NCBI GenBank assembly: GCA_020631075.1
Contig: JAHDHX010000002.1
Span: 152,936-216,935 of the forward strand
Source of the DNA: Candidatus Altimarinota bacterium
GTDB taxonomy: Bacteria > Patescibacteriota > Gracilibacteria > UBA4473
Direction: 5' to 3'
DNA length: 64,000 bases
Shown: piece by piece, positions 43,419 through 52,484 of the stretch
Numbering within the stretch: the stretch's first letter is position 1
Layout: each line of letters opens with the position of its first letter
Notes under the pieces: generated by a model
Databases searched by the model: none
Seen by the model: only the letters and a program-made list of their open reading frames with translations
Told to the model about the DNA's origin: nothing
Position numbers and translations under genes: made by a program

Positions 43419-44183
43419 ATGAATTTGACAGGAAAACGATTGCTGGCGGTGATGGCTCTGCTGATGCTGCCGCTGGTGCTGGCGGGGTGCCACCACGGAA
43501 AAGGTGGAGAGAAGGGCGAAAAAAATGCTGAAAAAACGGTCACCAAAGACGAGGTCAAGACAGGTGAAGTGCAAGTGATGGAGCCTGAGATCAAAGAGCG
43601 GCCGATCGACGCGAAGAAGGAAGAGGAAGCGAAAAAAGCGGCTCAGGCCCCTGCGGGGGAGAAGACGCTGATGGCGGTGGACACGGCGGCCAGCACGCTG
43701 GGGTGGAAGGGGTGCAAGCCTGTGGGTTGTCACTGGGGGACGATTGGCCTGAAGGATGGGTCAGTCGAGATGACAGGGGACACCCTGACGGGAGGAAAAT
43801 TTACCATTGATATGTCGTCGATCGCGGTGGACCCCGAAGACCTGCAGGGGGATTCCGCCCAAGGGTTGATCGATCACTTGGAGAAAGATGATTTCTTTGA
43901 CGTGGCGAACCACCCTGAGGCCTTTGCCATGGTGACGGATGTGACGGCCACTGACGCGGGGTATGATGTGACGCTGGATCTGAACATTAAGGGGACGCGC
44001 AATGAAGTGGTCGTGCCCGCCACGGTGACCACCGAAGACGGAAAAACGGTGGTGATGGCTTCTTTTGAAATAGATCGAACTCAGTGGGGTATTACTTTTG
44101 GGTCAGACAGTGTGGCGGAAAAGGTCGGTGATGCGGTGATCGCCGACGCGATCGAGTATGAGCTGAAACTGGTGACGCAGTAG
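43419..44183 (+). CDS. YceI-family lipoprotein
   Basis: 254 aa. A lipoprotein signal peptide (KRLLAVMALLMLPLVLAGC; lipobox LAGC) is followed by a charged Lys/Glu linker of about 60 residues and then a YceI-like lipocalin-type beta-barrel: LMAVDTAASTLGWKG, GGKFTIDMSSIAV, FFDVANHPEAFAMVT, VTLDLNIKGTRNEVVVP and FEIDRTQWGITFGSD in the family's order. YceI proteins bind isoprenoid-like lipids; here it would sit on the outer face of the membrane. The extra Cys in GCKPVGCHWG is unusual. Start at the ATG at 43419, where the signal peptide begins. Confidence 0.88.
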   Translation: MNLTGKRLLAVMALLMLPLVLAGCHHGKGGEKGEKNAEKTVTKDEVKTGEVQVMEPEIKERPIDAKKEEEAKKAAQAPAGEKTLMAVDTAASTLGWKGCKPVGCHWGTIGLKDGSVEMTGDTLTGGKFTIDMSSIAVDPEDLQGDSAQGLIDHLEKDDFFDVANHPEAFAMVTDVTATDAGYDVTLDLNIKGTRNEVVVPATVTTEDGKTVVMASFEIDRTQWGITFGSDSVAEKVGDAVIADAIEYELKLVTQ

Positions 44184-44429
44184 TCCCCTCCTCTGCTTAT
44201 CCCTGTTGGCTTTGCTGGCCTTGCTGGCCTATGGCTGGGTTCATCGCAGGGCTGGGGGAAGCTGGGACGAGGCCTTGACGCTGGTAGCTGGGCCCTTACA
44301 GTGGGCTGTGAATATCCTCCCCCGAGGAATTTGCAGCCCTTTTTGGTTGCCCTGGCCTTCCCTTCCCCCGCTGGGGTGCGGTATTGGCCCCCTGATATTC
44401 TCTCTTTTCTTGCCTACCCCGACGCAAAT

Positions 44430-45461
44430 ATGGCGAAAGCTCTGCCCCACAACCGCTTAGATAAGCCGACACTGCAACGTCTGGTGGATTTGGAGTGCTT
44501 TGAACGGACGACGATTTCGTTTTACCGCTATGTGCCGTTTACTGATTTGGCTAATTGGCGCGACAAGCTGTATAAGCAGTGGGATGCGTTGCGGGTGTTG
44601 GGGCGGGTGTACCTCAGCACGGAGGGGATCAACGCGCAGATTTCGGTGCCGACGAGTAATGTGGGGTACTTGCGCCAGGCGCTCGACGAGTATGAAGAGC
44701 TGCGGGATGTGCCCTTCAAGATAGCGGTGGAAGAGCCTGAGACCTCCTTCCTGAAACTCACGCTGAAGGTGAAAGAGTACATTGTGGCGGATGGGCTGCC
44801 CCACGCGGAGTATGACCTGTCGCAGATCGGGGAGCACATTACGGCGGCGGAAATGAATGATCTGATTGCTGACCCTGAGAGCATCGTGATCGATATGCGG
44901 AACAACTATGAGTATGAAATCGGGCGGTTTGAAAAGGCGGTTTGCCCAAACACGGATACCTTCCGTGAGGCGCTGCCCAAGGCGGTCGAGATGGCCAAGG
45001 GGTATGAGCAGAAACCGGTGGTGCTGTATTGCACGGGGGGGATACGCTGTGAGAAGGCGAGCGCGTATTTCCGTCACCATGGGTTTGAGCAGGTGTCGCA
45101 GCTGCATGGGGGCATCATTGATTATGATCGGCAAGTGAAAGCGGCTGACGGGGATTTGCCGTGTCGGTATCGGGGGAAGAATTTTGTGTTTGATGGGCGG
45201 CGGGCGGAGGCGATCAGCGATGAGGTGCTGAGCGTGTGCCACCAGTGTGATGCCCCCTGTGACACCCATGTGAACTGTGCGAATAAGGCTTGTAATTGCT
45301 TGTATCTGCAGTGTGAAGTGTGTCGGCGCCAATATGGGCCGTATTGCCAGCCCGAGTGTCGGGCCTTCACCAAGCTGCCTGAGGCGGAACAGCTGGAACG
45401 GATACGCGCGGGGGAATTTAAGACGGAGAGTGGGATCAAGGTGGCGTGTAAAATATCATAA
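44430..45461 (+). CDS. trhO: tRNA uridine(34) hydroxylase, rhodanese family (TrhO/YceA)
   Basis: 343 aa. In characterised relatives it hydroxylates U34 of tRNAs, the first step of cmo5U/mo5U formation. An N-terminal acylphosphatase-like domain (FYRYVPFTDLANWRDKLYKQW ... GRVYLSTEGINAQIS) is followed by a rhodanese domain with the active Cys in VVLYCTGGIRCEKA (about residue 203) and HLGGI-like LHGGIIDY. The C-terminus holds a cysteine cluster (CHQCDAPCDTHVNCANKACN..CEVCRRQYGPYC) that should bind zinc. Full length. Start at the ATG at 44430; a longer in-frame version from 44301 is not conserved-looking. Confidence 0.93.
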   Translation: MAKALPHNRLDKPTLQRLVDLECFERTTISFYRYVPFTDLANWRDKLYKQWDALRVLGRVYLSTEGINAQISVPTSNVGYLRQALDEYEELRDVPFKIAVEEPETSFLKLTLKVKEYIVADGLPHAEYDLSQIGEHITAAEMNDLIADPESIVIDMRNNYEYEIGRFEKAVCPNTDTFREALPKAVEMAKGYEQKPVVLYCTGGIRCEKASAYFRHHGFEQVSQLHGGIIDYDRQVKAADGDLPCRYRGKNFVFDGRRAEAISDEVLSVCHQCDAPCDTHVNCANKACNCLYLQCEVCRRQYGPYCQPECRAFTKLPEAEQLERIRAGEFKTESGIKVACKIS

Positions 45462-45511
45462 ATTTAAAAGTGTTTTGGTGGACTTCTGGGTGGGGGAGAA
45501 AGTCAGGTGGG

Positions 45512-45975
45512 AGCGAACCGGGGTTCGTTGAATGAGTCCGCTGCGGCTGCTTTGGGCTCAGCCGCCCAAAGTGCGCGCTGCTCCCTCATCACTCACCTTT
45601 CCTCGGCGATCGCTTGACAATGAGGCAGGTAGTGCGATCACCTCGGATGTCTGCAACAGACATACAGGCATCTTGAATGCTTCAGGTGGCTTGATTCCGC
45701 CAAGGCTCCATCTGCGCGACCTTTCGCATTCGCTGTCGTTCGTCGCTGGGTGATTTCGCCGTGGGTCGCTGTCGCTCCCTGCTGCTCCGCTCACCGCTGC
45801 TCTTTCCTCGGTGATCGCTGGGCCATGAACCAGGTGGCGCGATCACCTCGGAGAGCTGCACCTACAATCCAGATACTTAGGCATCTTGAATACCGTCACC
45901 GCGGTTTGTCCTCCCGTTGGTCGGACGGCACACTGGTGACGTATTCGCTTCGGGGCTTCTGGGGAATGGTTTAAA
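45512..45975. repeat. Structured tandem repeat array, copies A and B
   Basis: No gene is supported here. It opens with AGCGAACC-GG-GGTTCGTT (45512-45529), about 50 nt after the trhO stop. Two units about 205 bp apart each contain cctttcctcgg / tctttcctcgg, a hairpin of GATCGC with GCGATCACC (45605-45642; 45811-45848) and a conserved flank ctcgga. Copy A adds the small hairpin TGTCTG-caa-CAGACA; copy B adds a larger hairpin GAATAC-n-GTCACC ... GGTGACGTATTC (45889-45947). The same family recurs at 63.5-64 kb. Short ORFs crossing it are not protein-like. Confidence 0.75.
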
Positions 45976-46096
45976 GGGTGAATTTGGTGGGTTTGGTGGA
46001 CTGGAGTAGCGAACCACTCTGGGACAGTTTGGGAGGAGGGGGGGAAGGAGTGGTATTGTGGTGCATTATTTTCTATATTATTAAGTGTTTTAAGGG

Positions 46097-46102
46097 TATA
46101 CT
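46097..46102 (+). promoter_or_regulatory. -10 element TATACT of the PLP decarboxylase gene
   Basis: TATACT ends 7 nt before the ATG at 46110, giving a leaderless or 1-nt leader transcript. The -35 region is AT-rich without a clear box. Confidence 0.5.
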
Positions 46103-46109
46103 GTACGAG

Positions 46110-47465
46110 ATGAAACGAATGGGTTCTGAGTTGCCTGGGGATGGTCTGGCGGAGCATTATGCTCGGCGGGGGTACATCGACCTCGGGAATATGCGGCCGT
46201 GGGTGGAGCGCGAGTCCCGCTGGGCGCAGGTGTGGGCGTGGGTACGCGGGAAACAGAAAAGTGAGATAGATGTATTGCTGGAGACGGTGAATGGGGTGGA
46301 TGGTTATGACCAGTTGACGGAAAAAGTCGCAGGGCAGATGACGACGACGGTGGCGGAAATAGTGGGGATAGACCCTGGGCGGATCACGGGGCAGATGCTA
46401 CTGACGTCGGGGTCGTATGCTAATGAAGAGGCGCTGCACGCGTGGCGAGAGGCCCGAGAGGGGCGCAACAAGGTGCTGGTGTCAGGGGAGGTGCACAGCC
46501 AAGTGCTGCGTTCGGCGGGGAAGCTGGGGATGGAGGTGGTGACGGTGCCTGTGCAGGCTGACGGCACCATAGACCCTGTGGCGGCTGAAATGGCGCTGCG
46601 GGAACATGAAGAGGAGCTGGCACTGGTGGTGCTGGTGGGGGGTGTGACCCAGACGGGGGCGGTGGACAGCCTGCCAGCGGCAATAGCCAACAGTGCCGTG
46701 CCGCTGCACGTGGACGCCGCTTGGGGTGGGGCCAACATTGGGCTGTTGCCCGAGGAGCACCCGCAGAAAAAGGCCCTGATGACCCTGCTGGAGCGGGCGG
46801 ATAGCTTTACGATGGATCCGCATAAGTTTGTGGGGAGCACCAATCTAGCCACGTTGAACTTCCTCGGAAAGGAGGAGGAGGAGGAGCGGGCGAAATATTT
46901 AGCGTTTACAGATGCGACGCGCACGACGGGGTCGATCCGCCCTGCGCTGCGGTTTTTGCAAGAGTATGAAAAATATGATCGAGAAGAGTGGCAAGCGATG
47001 ACGCAGCGGGCGGCGGCGCAGGGGCAGATGCTGAAGGGGTATCTGCAGAAATATGGTATGGAGGTAGTAGAGGGGGCGGACACGGGACTGGTCAGTGTGG
47101 TGCTGGGGGAGGCGGCGGAGTTTGTCAAAAAGGTGCTGGAATTTGAAAAAATCCACGTGGCAAACCTTGTGCTGGGGGACCAGCGTGGGGTGCGGTTTAC
47201 CTTTGGGGTGGGGGTGAAGCTGGACGAGCGGGAGATCGTCAGCATTGCCCGCGCGGTGAAACTGGGGCGGGAGCTCCACGCCGACCGTGCGAAAGTGCAC
47301 CAGCTGGATGATGAACTCCTGAGTGCTTTGCCGACGGGTTTGCTGCTCAGTGACCTTGAGCGGGGGAGGGTGCAGAAATACAGAACGCAGCTGGTGGCTG
47401 ACCCTGGGGGGTATGCGCGGCCGTCGGAGTTTGCTTCGTTTGCAGATGAAAAAGAGAAGAGGTAG
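46110..47465 (+). CDS. PLP-dependent group II decarboxylase-like enzyme
   Basis: 451 aa, fold type I. Visible: LLTSGSYANEEALHAWREAR (phosphate-binding loop), VPLHVDAAWGG (the Asp that binds the pyridine nitrogen) and SFTMDPHKFVGSTN with the Schiff-base Lys (about residue 237), as in glutamate, tyrosine and diaminobutyrate decarboxylases and sphingosine-phosphate lyases. The substrate cannot be read. It follows the structured repeat array and is convergent with secA. The predicted transcription start coincides with the ATG at 46110; upstream in-frame codons from 45978 would cover the promoter. Confidence 0.85.
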   Translation: MKRMGSELPGDGLAEHYARRGYIDLGNMRPWVERESRWAQVWAWVRGKQKSEIDVLLETVNGVDGYDQLTEKVAGQMTTTVAEIVGIDPGRITGQMLLTSGSYANEEALHAWREAREGRNKVLVSGEVHSQVLRSAGKLGMEVVTVPVQADGTIDPVAAEMALREHEEELALVVLVGGVTQTGAVDSLPAAIANSAVPLHVDAAWGGANIGLLPEEHPQKKALMTLLERADSFTMDPHKFVGSTNLATLNFLGKEEEEERAKYLAFTDATRTTGSIRPALRFLQEYEKYDREEWQAMTQRAAAQGQMLKGYLQKYGMEVVEGADTGLVSVVLGEAAEFVKKVLEFEKIHVANLVLGDQRGVRFTFGVGVKLDEREIVSIARAVKLGRELHADRAKVHQLDDELLSALPTGLLLSDLERGRVQKYRTQLVADPGGYARPSEFASFADEKEKR

Positions 47466-47503
47466 TCCCCTTCTCTCATATACGTTTAGTTTACGTATCT
47501 AAT

Positions 47504-50113
47504 TTACTGTTTTGGTTTCTTGCTAAACGGTAGGCGGTTGAGCATTTTTTGCATTTGGTTGGGTTTGGGGGGGTGCATCCGTACGAGGGGGGCCTCCAGC
47601 GCGGCGGTGGGTTCGTATTCGCCTGTGTCCTCGAGTGAGGCTTCGATGTCGGCCTGGTTGGTGGTGGCTTCGGGGTGCTGCTGGGTCGGGAGGGGCTGAG
47701 TGGAGGCTTGGGTGAGCTGGACGCGGAAGAGATTACGCACGGCGGTGAGGCGGACGGAGCGGTTGAGTTCGACGAACATCTCGTAGGCGAGGCGTTTGTA
47801 TTCCATGACGGGGTCTTTCTGGGCGTAACCACTGAGAGCGACGCGGTCGCGGAGGTGGGTCATGTCGTTGATGTGTTCGAGCCAGAGCTCGTCGATGGAG
47901 CGCAAGACAACGTAGCGGCTGATGCGGTCAACCTGTTCGTCAGGGAACTGGGAGCGTTTGGTGTCCCAGCCTTTGAGGAGGTAGTTTTGCACGGACTCTA
48001 TGACGTCATGGCGGTAGTTGAGGCTGGTGAGTTCCTCCACGGTGAGGGGGTCAGTGGGGTGAGTGTAGGTGGCGGCGAGAGTGGTGACGAGGCCTGAGAT
48101 GTCCCACAGCTCGGATTGCTGGTCGGTGGGAAGGTGTGAGGTGACGAGGTCGGACGCGGCCTGGCTTATGCCTGACTCGATGTCGGCGAGGATGTCTTCG
48201 GACCCGAGGAGCTTGCGGCGGCGGGTATAAATTTTCTCTCGGTGGATGTTCATGACGTCGTCGTATTGCACGACGTGTTTACGGGCGTCGAAGTGGAAGC
48301 CTTCGATGCGTTTTTGGGCGCTCTCGACCGAGCGAGAGAGGGATTTGTTTTCGATGGCTTCGTCTTCGGGGATTTGCAGCATCTGCATGATGGAGCGCAT
48401 ACGGTCGCCGCCGAAGCGGCGCATGAGCTCATCGTCAAGGCCGACGTAGAACTGGCTCATGCCTGGGTCACCCTGACGGCCGGCCCGTCCGCGGAGCTGG
48501 TTGTCGATGCGGCGGGACTCGTGCCTTTCCGTACCGAGGATAGCCAGACCGCCCTGCTCGCGCACGGCGGGGGTGATCTTGATGTCTGTTCCGCGGCCGG
48601 CCATGTTGGTCGCGATAGTCACGGCGCCTGGCTGGCCTGCGGCGGCGACGATCTCGGCTTCGCGTTCGTGCTGCTTGGCGTTGAGTACCTCGTGCCTGAC
48701 GCCTTGACTGGTGAGGATCTGGGAGATGAGTTCGGATTTTTCGATACTAATGGTCCCGATCAGCACCGGGCGGCCAGCGCTCTGCATGGCTTTGACGTCT
48801 TTGGCCAGGGTGGTGAGTTTGCCTTTTTCGTTCATGAAGATCTTGTCGGGGAGGTCCTGCCGTATGACGGGTTTGTTGGTGGGGACGACCAAGGTGTCGA
48901 GCTGGTAGATCTTGGCGAATTCTTCGGCTTCGGTCTCGGCGGTACCTGTCATGCCTGAAAGCTTGTCGTAGAGGCGGAAGTAGTTTTGGAAGGTGATGGT
49001 GGCGAGGGTTTTGCTCTCGCGTTTGATGTCGACGCGCTCTTTGGCTTCGAGGGCTTGGTGGAGGCCGTCGGAGTAGCGTCGGCCTGGCATCATTCGCCCT
49101 GTGAATTCGTCGACGATGACGACCTCGCCGTCGCGGACGACGTAGTCACGGTCTTTCTCAAACACGACGTTGGCTTTGAGGGCGTTCTCAATGTGATGCA
49201 CTTCGTCAAAGCCTGCTTCTGTATAAATATTTTGTACACCGAGGGCGGCTTCCATGGCCTGTATCCCCTCCTCGGTGAGGGTGACGGATTTGCGTTTCTC
49301 GTCAATGACGTAGTGGTCGTCGGGCTGGAGGCGGGTGATGAGTTTGGAGTATTTTTGGTATTTGTCGGTGGATTCCTCGGCGGGGGCGCTGATGATGAGG
49401 GGGGTGCGGGCTTCGTCTATCAAAATGGAGTCAACCTCGTCGACGATGGCAAAATGCAGGTCGCGCTGGACGATGGCGGCGGGGTCTTGGGCCATATTGT
49501 CACGCAGGTAGTCGAAGCCGAATTCATTATTGGTCCCGTAGGTGATGTCGGCGGCGTAGGCGGCCTGGCGGTCGGTGGGGGTGACCCCGTGGACGATCAC
49601 GCCGCTGGTCAAACCACAGTAGTCAAAGAGGGGGGTCATCCATTCGGCGTCACGCTGGGCGAGGTAGTCATTGACGGTGATGACGTGCACGCCGCGGCCT
49701 GTAAGAGCATTAAGGATGACGGGGAGGGTGGAGGTGAGGGTTTTTCCTTCGCCTGTTTTCATCTCGGCGATGTTGCCGTGGTGGAGCACCATGCCGCCGA
49801 TGAGCTGCACGTCGTAGGGGACCATGACCCACGTTTCTTCCTTCCCGCGGATGTCGTAGGTGTGGCCTTGCAGCTTCTGACAGGCGGCGCAGATGCCGCC
49901 AAAGACGTCCTCGAGGTAGTCGTCGACTGTCTCGGGGTGGGCAGACAGGTGGCTGCGCCACTCGGCGAATTTGGCTTTGAGTTCGGCTTCGCTAAACGCG
50001 CTAAATGTCTGCTGGCGATCGCGGATGGTGGGGAGGCGTTTGCGGAGGGATTTGATCTGGCGGTCGTTGTAGGACCCGAAGAGGGAGTTGAGGACGGATT
50101 GCAGGGAGGGCAT
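47504..50113 (-). CDS. secA: Preprotein translocase ATPase SecA
   Basis: 869 aa. Motor that pushes preproteins through SecYEG. Walker A is in MKTGEGKTLTSTLP, Walker B/DEAD in AIVDEVDSILIDEARTPLI, followed by the preprotein-binding region (YTEAGFDEVHHIENAL), GTISIEKSELISQIL, TNMAGRGTDIKI, RRIDNQLRGRAGRQGDPG and the helical scaffold domain (YDDVMNIHREKIYTRRR). The C-terminus ends KPKQ and lacks the SecB-binding zinc motif, common outside Proteobacteria. Start at the ATG at 50113 (MPSLQSVLNSLFGS); the longer frame upstream is antisense to the S1 leader and not SecA-like. A 6-bp hairpin (47480-47498) lies in the convergent gap without a T-run. Confidence 0.96.
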   Translation of the reverse strand: MPSLQSVLNSLFGSYNDRQIKSLRKRLPTIRDRQQTFSAFSEAELKAKFAEWRSHLSAHPETVDDYLEDVFGGICAACQKLQGHTYDIRGKEETWVMVPYDVQLIGGMVLHHGNIAEMKTGEGKTLTSTLPVILNALTGRGVHVITVNDYLAQRDAEWMTPLFDYCGLTSGVIVHGVTPTDRQAAYAADITYGTNNEFGFDYLRDNMAQDPAAIVQRDLHFAIVDEVDSILIDEARTPLIISAPAEESTDKYQKYSKLITRLQPDDHYVIDEKRKSVTLTEEGIQAMEAALGVQNIYTEAGFDEVHHIENALKANVVFEKDRDYVVRDGEVVIVDEFTGRMMPGRRYSDGLHQALEAKERVDIKRESKTLATITFQNYFRLYDKLSGMTGTAETEAEEFAKIYQLDTLVVPTNKPVIRQDLPDKIFMNEKGKLTTLAKDVKAMQSAGRPVLIGTISIEKSELISQILTSQGVRHEVLNAKQHEREAEIVAAAGQPGAVTIATNMAGRGTDIKITPAVREQGGLAILGTERHESRRIDNQLRGRAGRQGDPGMSQFYVGLDDELMRRFGGDRMRSIMQMLQIPEDEAIENKSLSRSVESAQKRIEGFHFDARKHVVQYDDVMNIHREKIYTRRRKLLGSEDILADIESGISQAASDLVTSHLPTDQQSELWDISGLVTTLAATYTHPTDPLTVEELTSLNYRHDVIESVQNYLLKGWDTKRSQFPDEQVDRISRYVVLRSIDELWLEHINDMTHLRDRVALSGYAQKDPVMEYKRLAYEMFVELNRSVRLTAVRNLFRVQLTQASTQPLPTQQHPEATTNQADIEASLEDTGEYEPTAALEAPLVRMHPPKPNQMQKMLNRLPFSKKPKQ

Positions 50114-50251
50114 GAAGGGGCGGTGAGGGCAAAAGTGAGTGGGAGTGGTGAGGGGCTGTATTAGGACCTCTTTGGACTCCCATGACGGTCGTGTGATACT
50201 GAAAACTGGGACGGGAGGGAAGAGAAAGTGGGGTTTGGGGGTGGATAGGCG

Positions 50252-50280
50252 TTGACACCTGGGCGATGGGAGGGTAGAGT
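50252..50280 (+). promoter_or_regulatory. Sigma70 promoter of the S1 gene
   Basis: Perfect -35 TTGACA (50252-50257), 17-bp spacer, -10 TAGAGT (50275-50280). The leader to the ATG at 50401 is about 114 nt, long for this window, and could host S1 autoregulation. Confidence 0.75.
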
Positions 50281-50400
50281 GCGCACACTCAACGCGGAAA
50301 ACACGGCCTGTGCTCGGTAAAACCCAGTGGACCAGCCAGATATGCCCAATGAAAAAGCAGCCGCCGCGCAGAGATATTTTTTTACCACTGACACCTCCGT

Positions 50401-51471
50401 ATGACTGACATGAAAACACTCCTGAAGAATGGATCAGGGGCACAATTGTATCGGGCGGGTACCACCGCCAAGGGAACGGTTATTGATAGTAATCCTTCAC
50501 GGATCCTCGTGGATATGCCCGGTGGGCTGACGGGGATAGTGACTAAAAAAGAAGCGGCGACCTTCGGCGATAGCGAAGGCGCGGTGGAAGTGGGGAGTGA
50601 GATAGAAGCCGTGGTGATAGAAGCGGAAAACGAGCAAGGGCTGGTGATGCTCTCGCTGCGGAAGGCTTCACTCGACATGGCGTGGGCGGAACTCAACGAG
50701 ATGCTCGAAGCTGAACGCATTATGACCGTGAAAGTGCTGGAGGCCAACAAGGGGGGGCTGATGGCTACTTTCAAAGGTTTGAAATGTTTCCTGCCCGTGT
50801 CGCAGCTGGCGCCACTCAACTACCCACGGGTGGATGGTGCGGACAGCGCGGCGATCTTTGCCCGCTTACAGAAGCACATTGGCAGTGAGTTTGCGGTGCG
50901 GGTGATCAACGTGCAGCGTGAAAACGGCAAGGTAATCATTTCAGAACGGGCGGCGATGGCGGAAAAAGCCCAAGAGACGCTCAAGAAACTACAGGTGGGG
51001 GACATCGTCAAAGGGACCGTCAGCGGGATCGTCAAATTTGGGATCTTTGTTCACTTCGGTGGGGTGGAAGGTCTGGTGCATCTGTCCGAAATGGACTGGT
51101 CGCACGTGACTGACCCGTCACGGCACTATAGCCTTGGTGACGAGGTGGAAATCATGGTGATCGGGATCGATGGTCGGAAGCTGAGTTTCTCCATTAAGCG
51201 CCTGACAGAAGACCCATGGAAAGACCGAGTGAAGGAATTTGAAGTGGGGCAAGAACTGAGCGGGAAAGTGACCCGCTGGAACCCGCAGGGAGTCTTCATC
51301 GAGCTGAAGGACGGCGTGCAGGGTTTCTTCTCACTCAACCAGTTCCCAGTGGAAGCGCACAGTGAGCTGCCTTCGAAGTGTGCGATCCGCGATGGGGTGG
51401 AGCTGCGCGGGGAGGTGACGAACATTAACTATGACAGTCACCGTTTGGAGCTCAACCGTGTGGATGGGTAG
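50401..51471 (+). CDS. rpsA: Ribosomal protein S1-like, four S1 domains
   Basis: 356 aa. Four OB-fold S1 repeats at about residues 18-87, 103-172, 189-257 and 274-345; the third is the canonical one (GDIVKGTVSGIVKFGIFVHFGGVEGLVHLSEM). S1 binds pyrimidine-rich mRNA leaders and delivers them to the 30S subunit. This is the shorter four-domain form rather than the six-domain enterobacterial one. Because most leaders here are pyrimidine-rich and lack Shine-Dalgarno sequences, S1 may carry a large share of initiation (inference). Has a strong promoter and a terminator. Own leader ends accactgacacctccgt. Confidence 0.92.
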   Translation: MTDMKTLLKNGSGAQLYRAGTTAKGTVIDSNPSRILVDMPGGLTGIVTKKEAATFGDSEGAVEVGSEIEAVVIEAENEQGLVMLSLRKASLDMAWAELNEMLEAERIMTVKVLEANKGGLMATFKGLKCFLPVSQLAPLNYPRVDGADSAAIFARLQKHIGSEFAVRVINVQRENGKVIISERAAMAEKAQETLKKLQVGDIVKGTVSGIVKFGIFVHFGGVEGLVHLSEMDWSHVTDPSRHYSLGDEVEIMVIGIDGRKLSFSIKRLTEDPWKDRVKEFEVGQELSGKVTRWNPQGVFIELKDGVQGFFSLNQFPVEAHSELPSKCAIRDGVELRGEVTNINYDSHRLELNRVDG

Positions 51472-51484
51472 TAGTGAACCAGCC

Positions 51485-51523
51485 AGAGGAGGGGGAGTCC
51501 CCTTCTCTCGCTGAGTTTTTTTT
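51485..51523 (+). terminator. Probable terminator after the S1 gene
   Basis: AGAGGAGGGG (51485-51494) pairs with CCCCTTCTCT (51499-51508) around GAGT, with one wobble pair; an eight-T run begins 7 nt beyond the stem. Confidence 0.6.
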
Positions 51524-51589
51524 CGGTTTGTGATGAAAGGCTCCCTTAGTGGGTAGTTTTTTTGTATGGGAGTGGTTTTAGTTTGGAAG

Positions 51590-52480
51590 TTACTGCTGGC
51601 AGGCGGGACAGAAATGGGTGCCGCGGCCTGCGCATTTGGTTTTGACGATTAACTGGCCACACGCGAAGCAGGGAGAGCCGTCACGGCGGAAGACTTGCAG
51701 CTGGTCAACGTAGCCACCGCTGCGGCCTAGAGCGTCGGCGTAGTACTGAAAGGTGGTGCCACCGACGGCGATGGCGTCACGGATGACCTGCTGACACGCG
51801 GCGTGCAGGGCGTGGGCCTCCGCCAGGGTGAGGGTCTGGCCGCGACGGTCGGGGCGGACGCGGGCCCGATGGCAGGCTTCGTCGACGTAGATATTGCCCA
51901 GGCCGGCCATGAGTTTTTGGTTGAGGAGGATGCCCTTGAGCGGGGCGCGTCGGCCCCGCACGGTGGTGGTGAAATAGTCATGGGTGAGCGCGGGGGTGCC
52001 AACCTCGGGCCCGTACCCCTGCACGATGGGGGTGAGCTGGGACGGGGAGACGAGGCGGACATACCCAAAGAGGCGCATGTCATTAAAATGGAGGGCGGTG
52101 CCGTCGGTAAAGCCGAGGCTGAGCCGTGTGTGGCGGTGCGGGAAGGGGGGCAGGGTGGGGAGGGGGGACTTGGTCTGGGCGGTGATGTTTTCGCCTGTCA
52201 TGGAGTGGCCGCCGCCTGTGACTGACTGGCCGTTGTCGTAAAAAAATTGGCCGGTCATCTTGAGATGAGTGATGAGGCTGTCGCCTGAGCTGAGGGGAAA
52301 GATGAGGAGCTTGGCGATGCGGTCGAGCGCGGTAAATGACTGGCCGATGAGGGCTTCGGTCAGGTGGGGGCTGTGGCGGATGGTCTTGGGGTGGTGGGGG
52401 GTGACGCTGCTGATCTCTTTCCCGACGATGTAGGGCAAGAGTGAGCGGCGGACGGTTTCGACTTCGGGGAGCTCGGGCAT
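51590..52480 (-). CDS. mutM: Formamidopyrimidine-DNA glycosylase
   Basis: 296 aa. Removes oxidised purines such as 8-oxoG. It starts MPELPEVETVRRSL, so Pro2 is the catalytic nucleophile and Glu3 its partner; RIAKLL holds the conserved Lys; THLKMTGQF and GLGNIYVDEACHRARVRPDRRG form the H2TH region; the C-terminal zinc finger is CFACGQLIVKTKC...THFCPAC. A Pro/His-rich loop (about residues 90-118) is slightly longer than usual. Third gene of a leftward SOUL / 20-aa peptide / mutM operon. Confidence 0.95.
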   Translation of the reverse strand: MPELPEVETVRRSLLPYIVGKEISSVTPHHPKTIRHSPHLTEALIGQSFTALDRIAKLLIFPLSSGDSLITHLKMTGQFFYDNGQSVTGGGHSMTGENITAQTKSPLPTLPPFPHRHTRLSLGFTDGTALHFNDMRLFGYVRLVSPSQLTPIVQGYGPEVGTPALTHDYFTTTVRGRRAPLKGILLNQKLMAGLGNIYVDEACHRARVRPDRRGQTLTLAEAHALHAACQQVIRDAIAVGGTTFQYYADALGRSGGYVDQLQVFRRDGSPCFACGQLIVKTKCAGRGTHFCPACQQ

Positions 52481-52484
52481 GGGG

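Noticed and set aside
44206..44460. 84-codon frame between the YceI gene and trhO
   Set aside because: Begins hydrophobic but degenerates into Pro/Trp-rich sequence and overlaps the trhO start; no start-site context or family.
45532..45974. Short frames (73-78 aa) in the repeat array, including a conserved-looking RGLSSRWSD segment also seen at 63494-63709
   Set aside because: The similarity follows from the repeat itself, and the substitutions keep base pairing; frames are interrupted differently in each copy. Coding is not excluded but is less likely.
47480..47498. ATACGT/ACGTAT hairpin between the decarboxylase and secA as a bidirectional terminator
   Set aside because: Stem is only 6 bp and no T-run follows on either strand.
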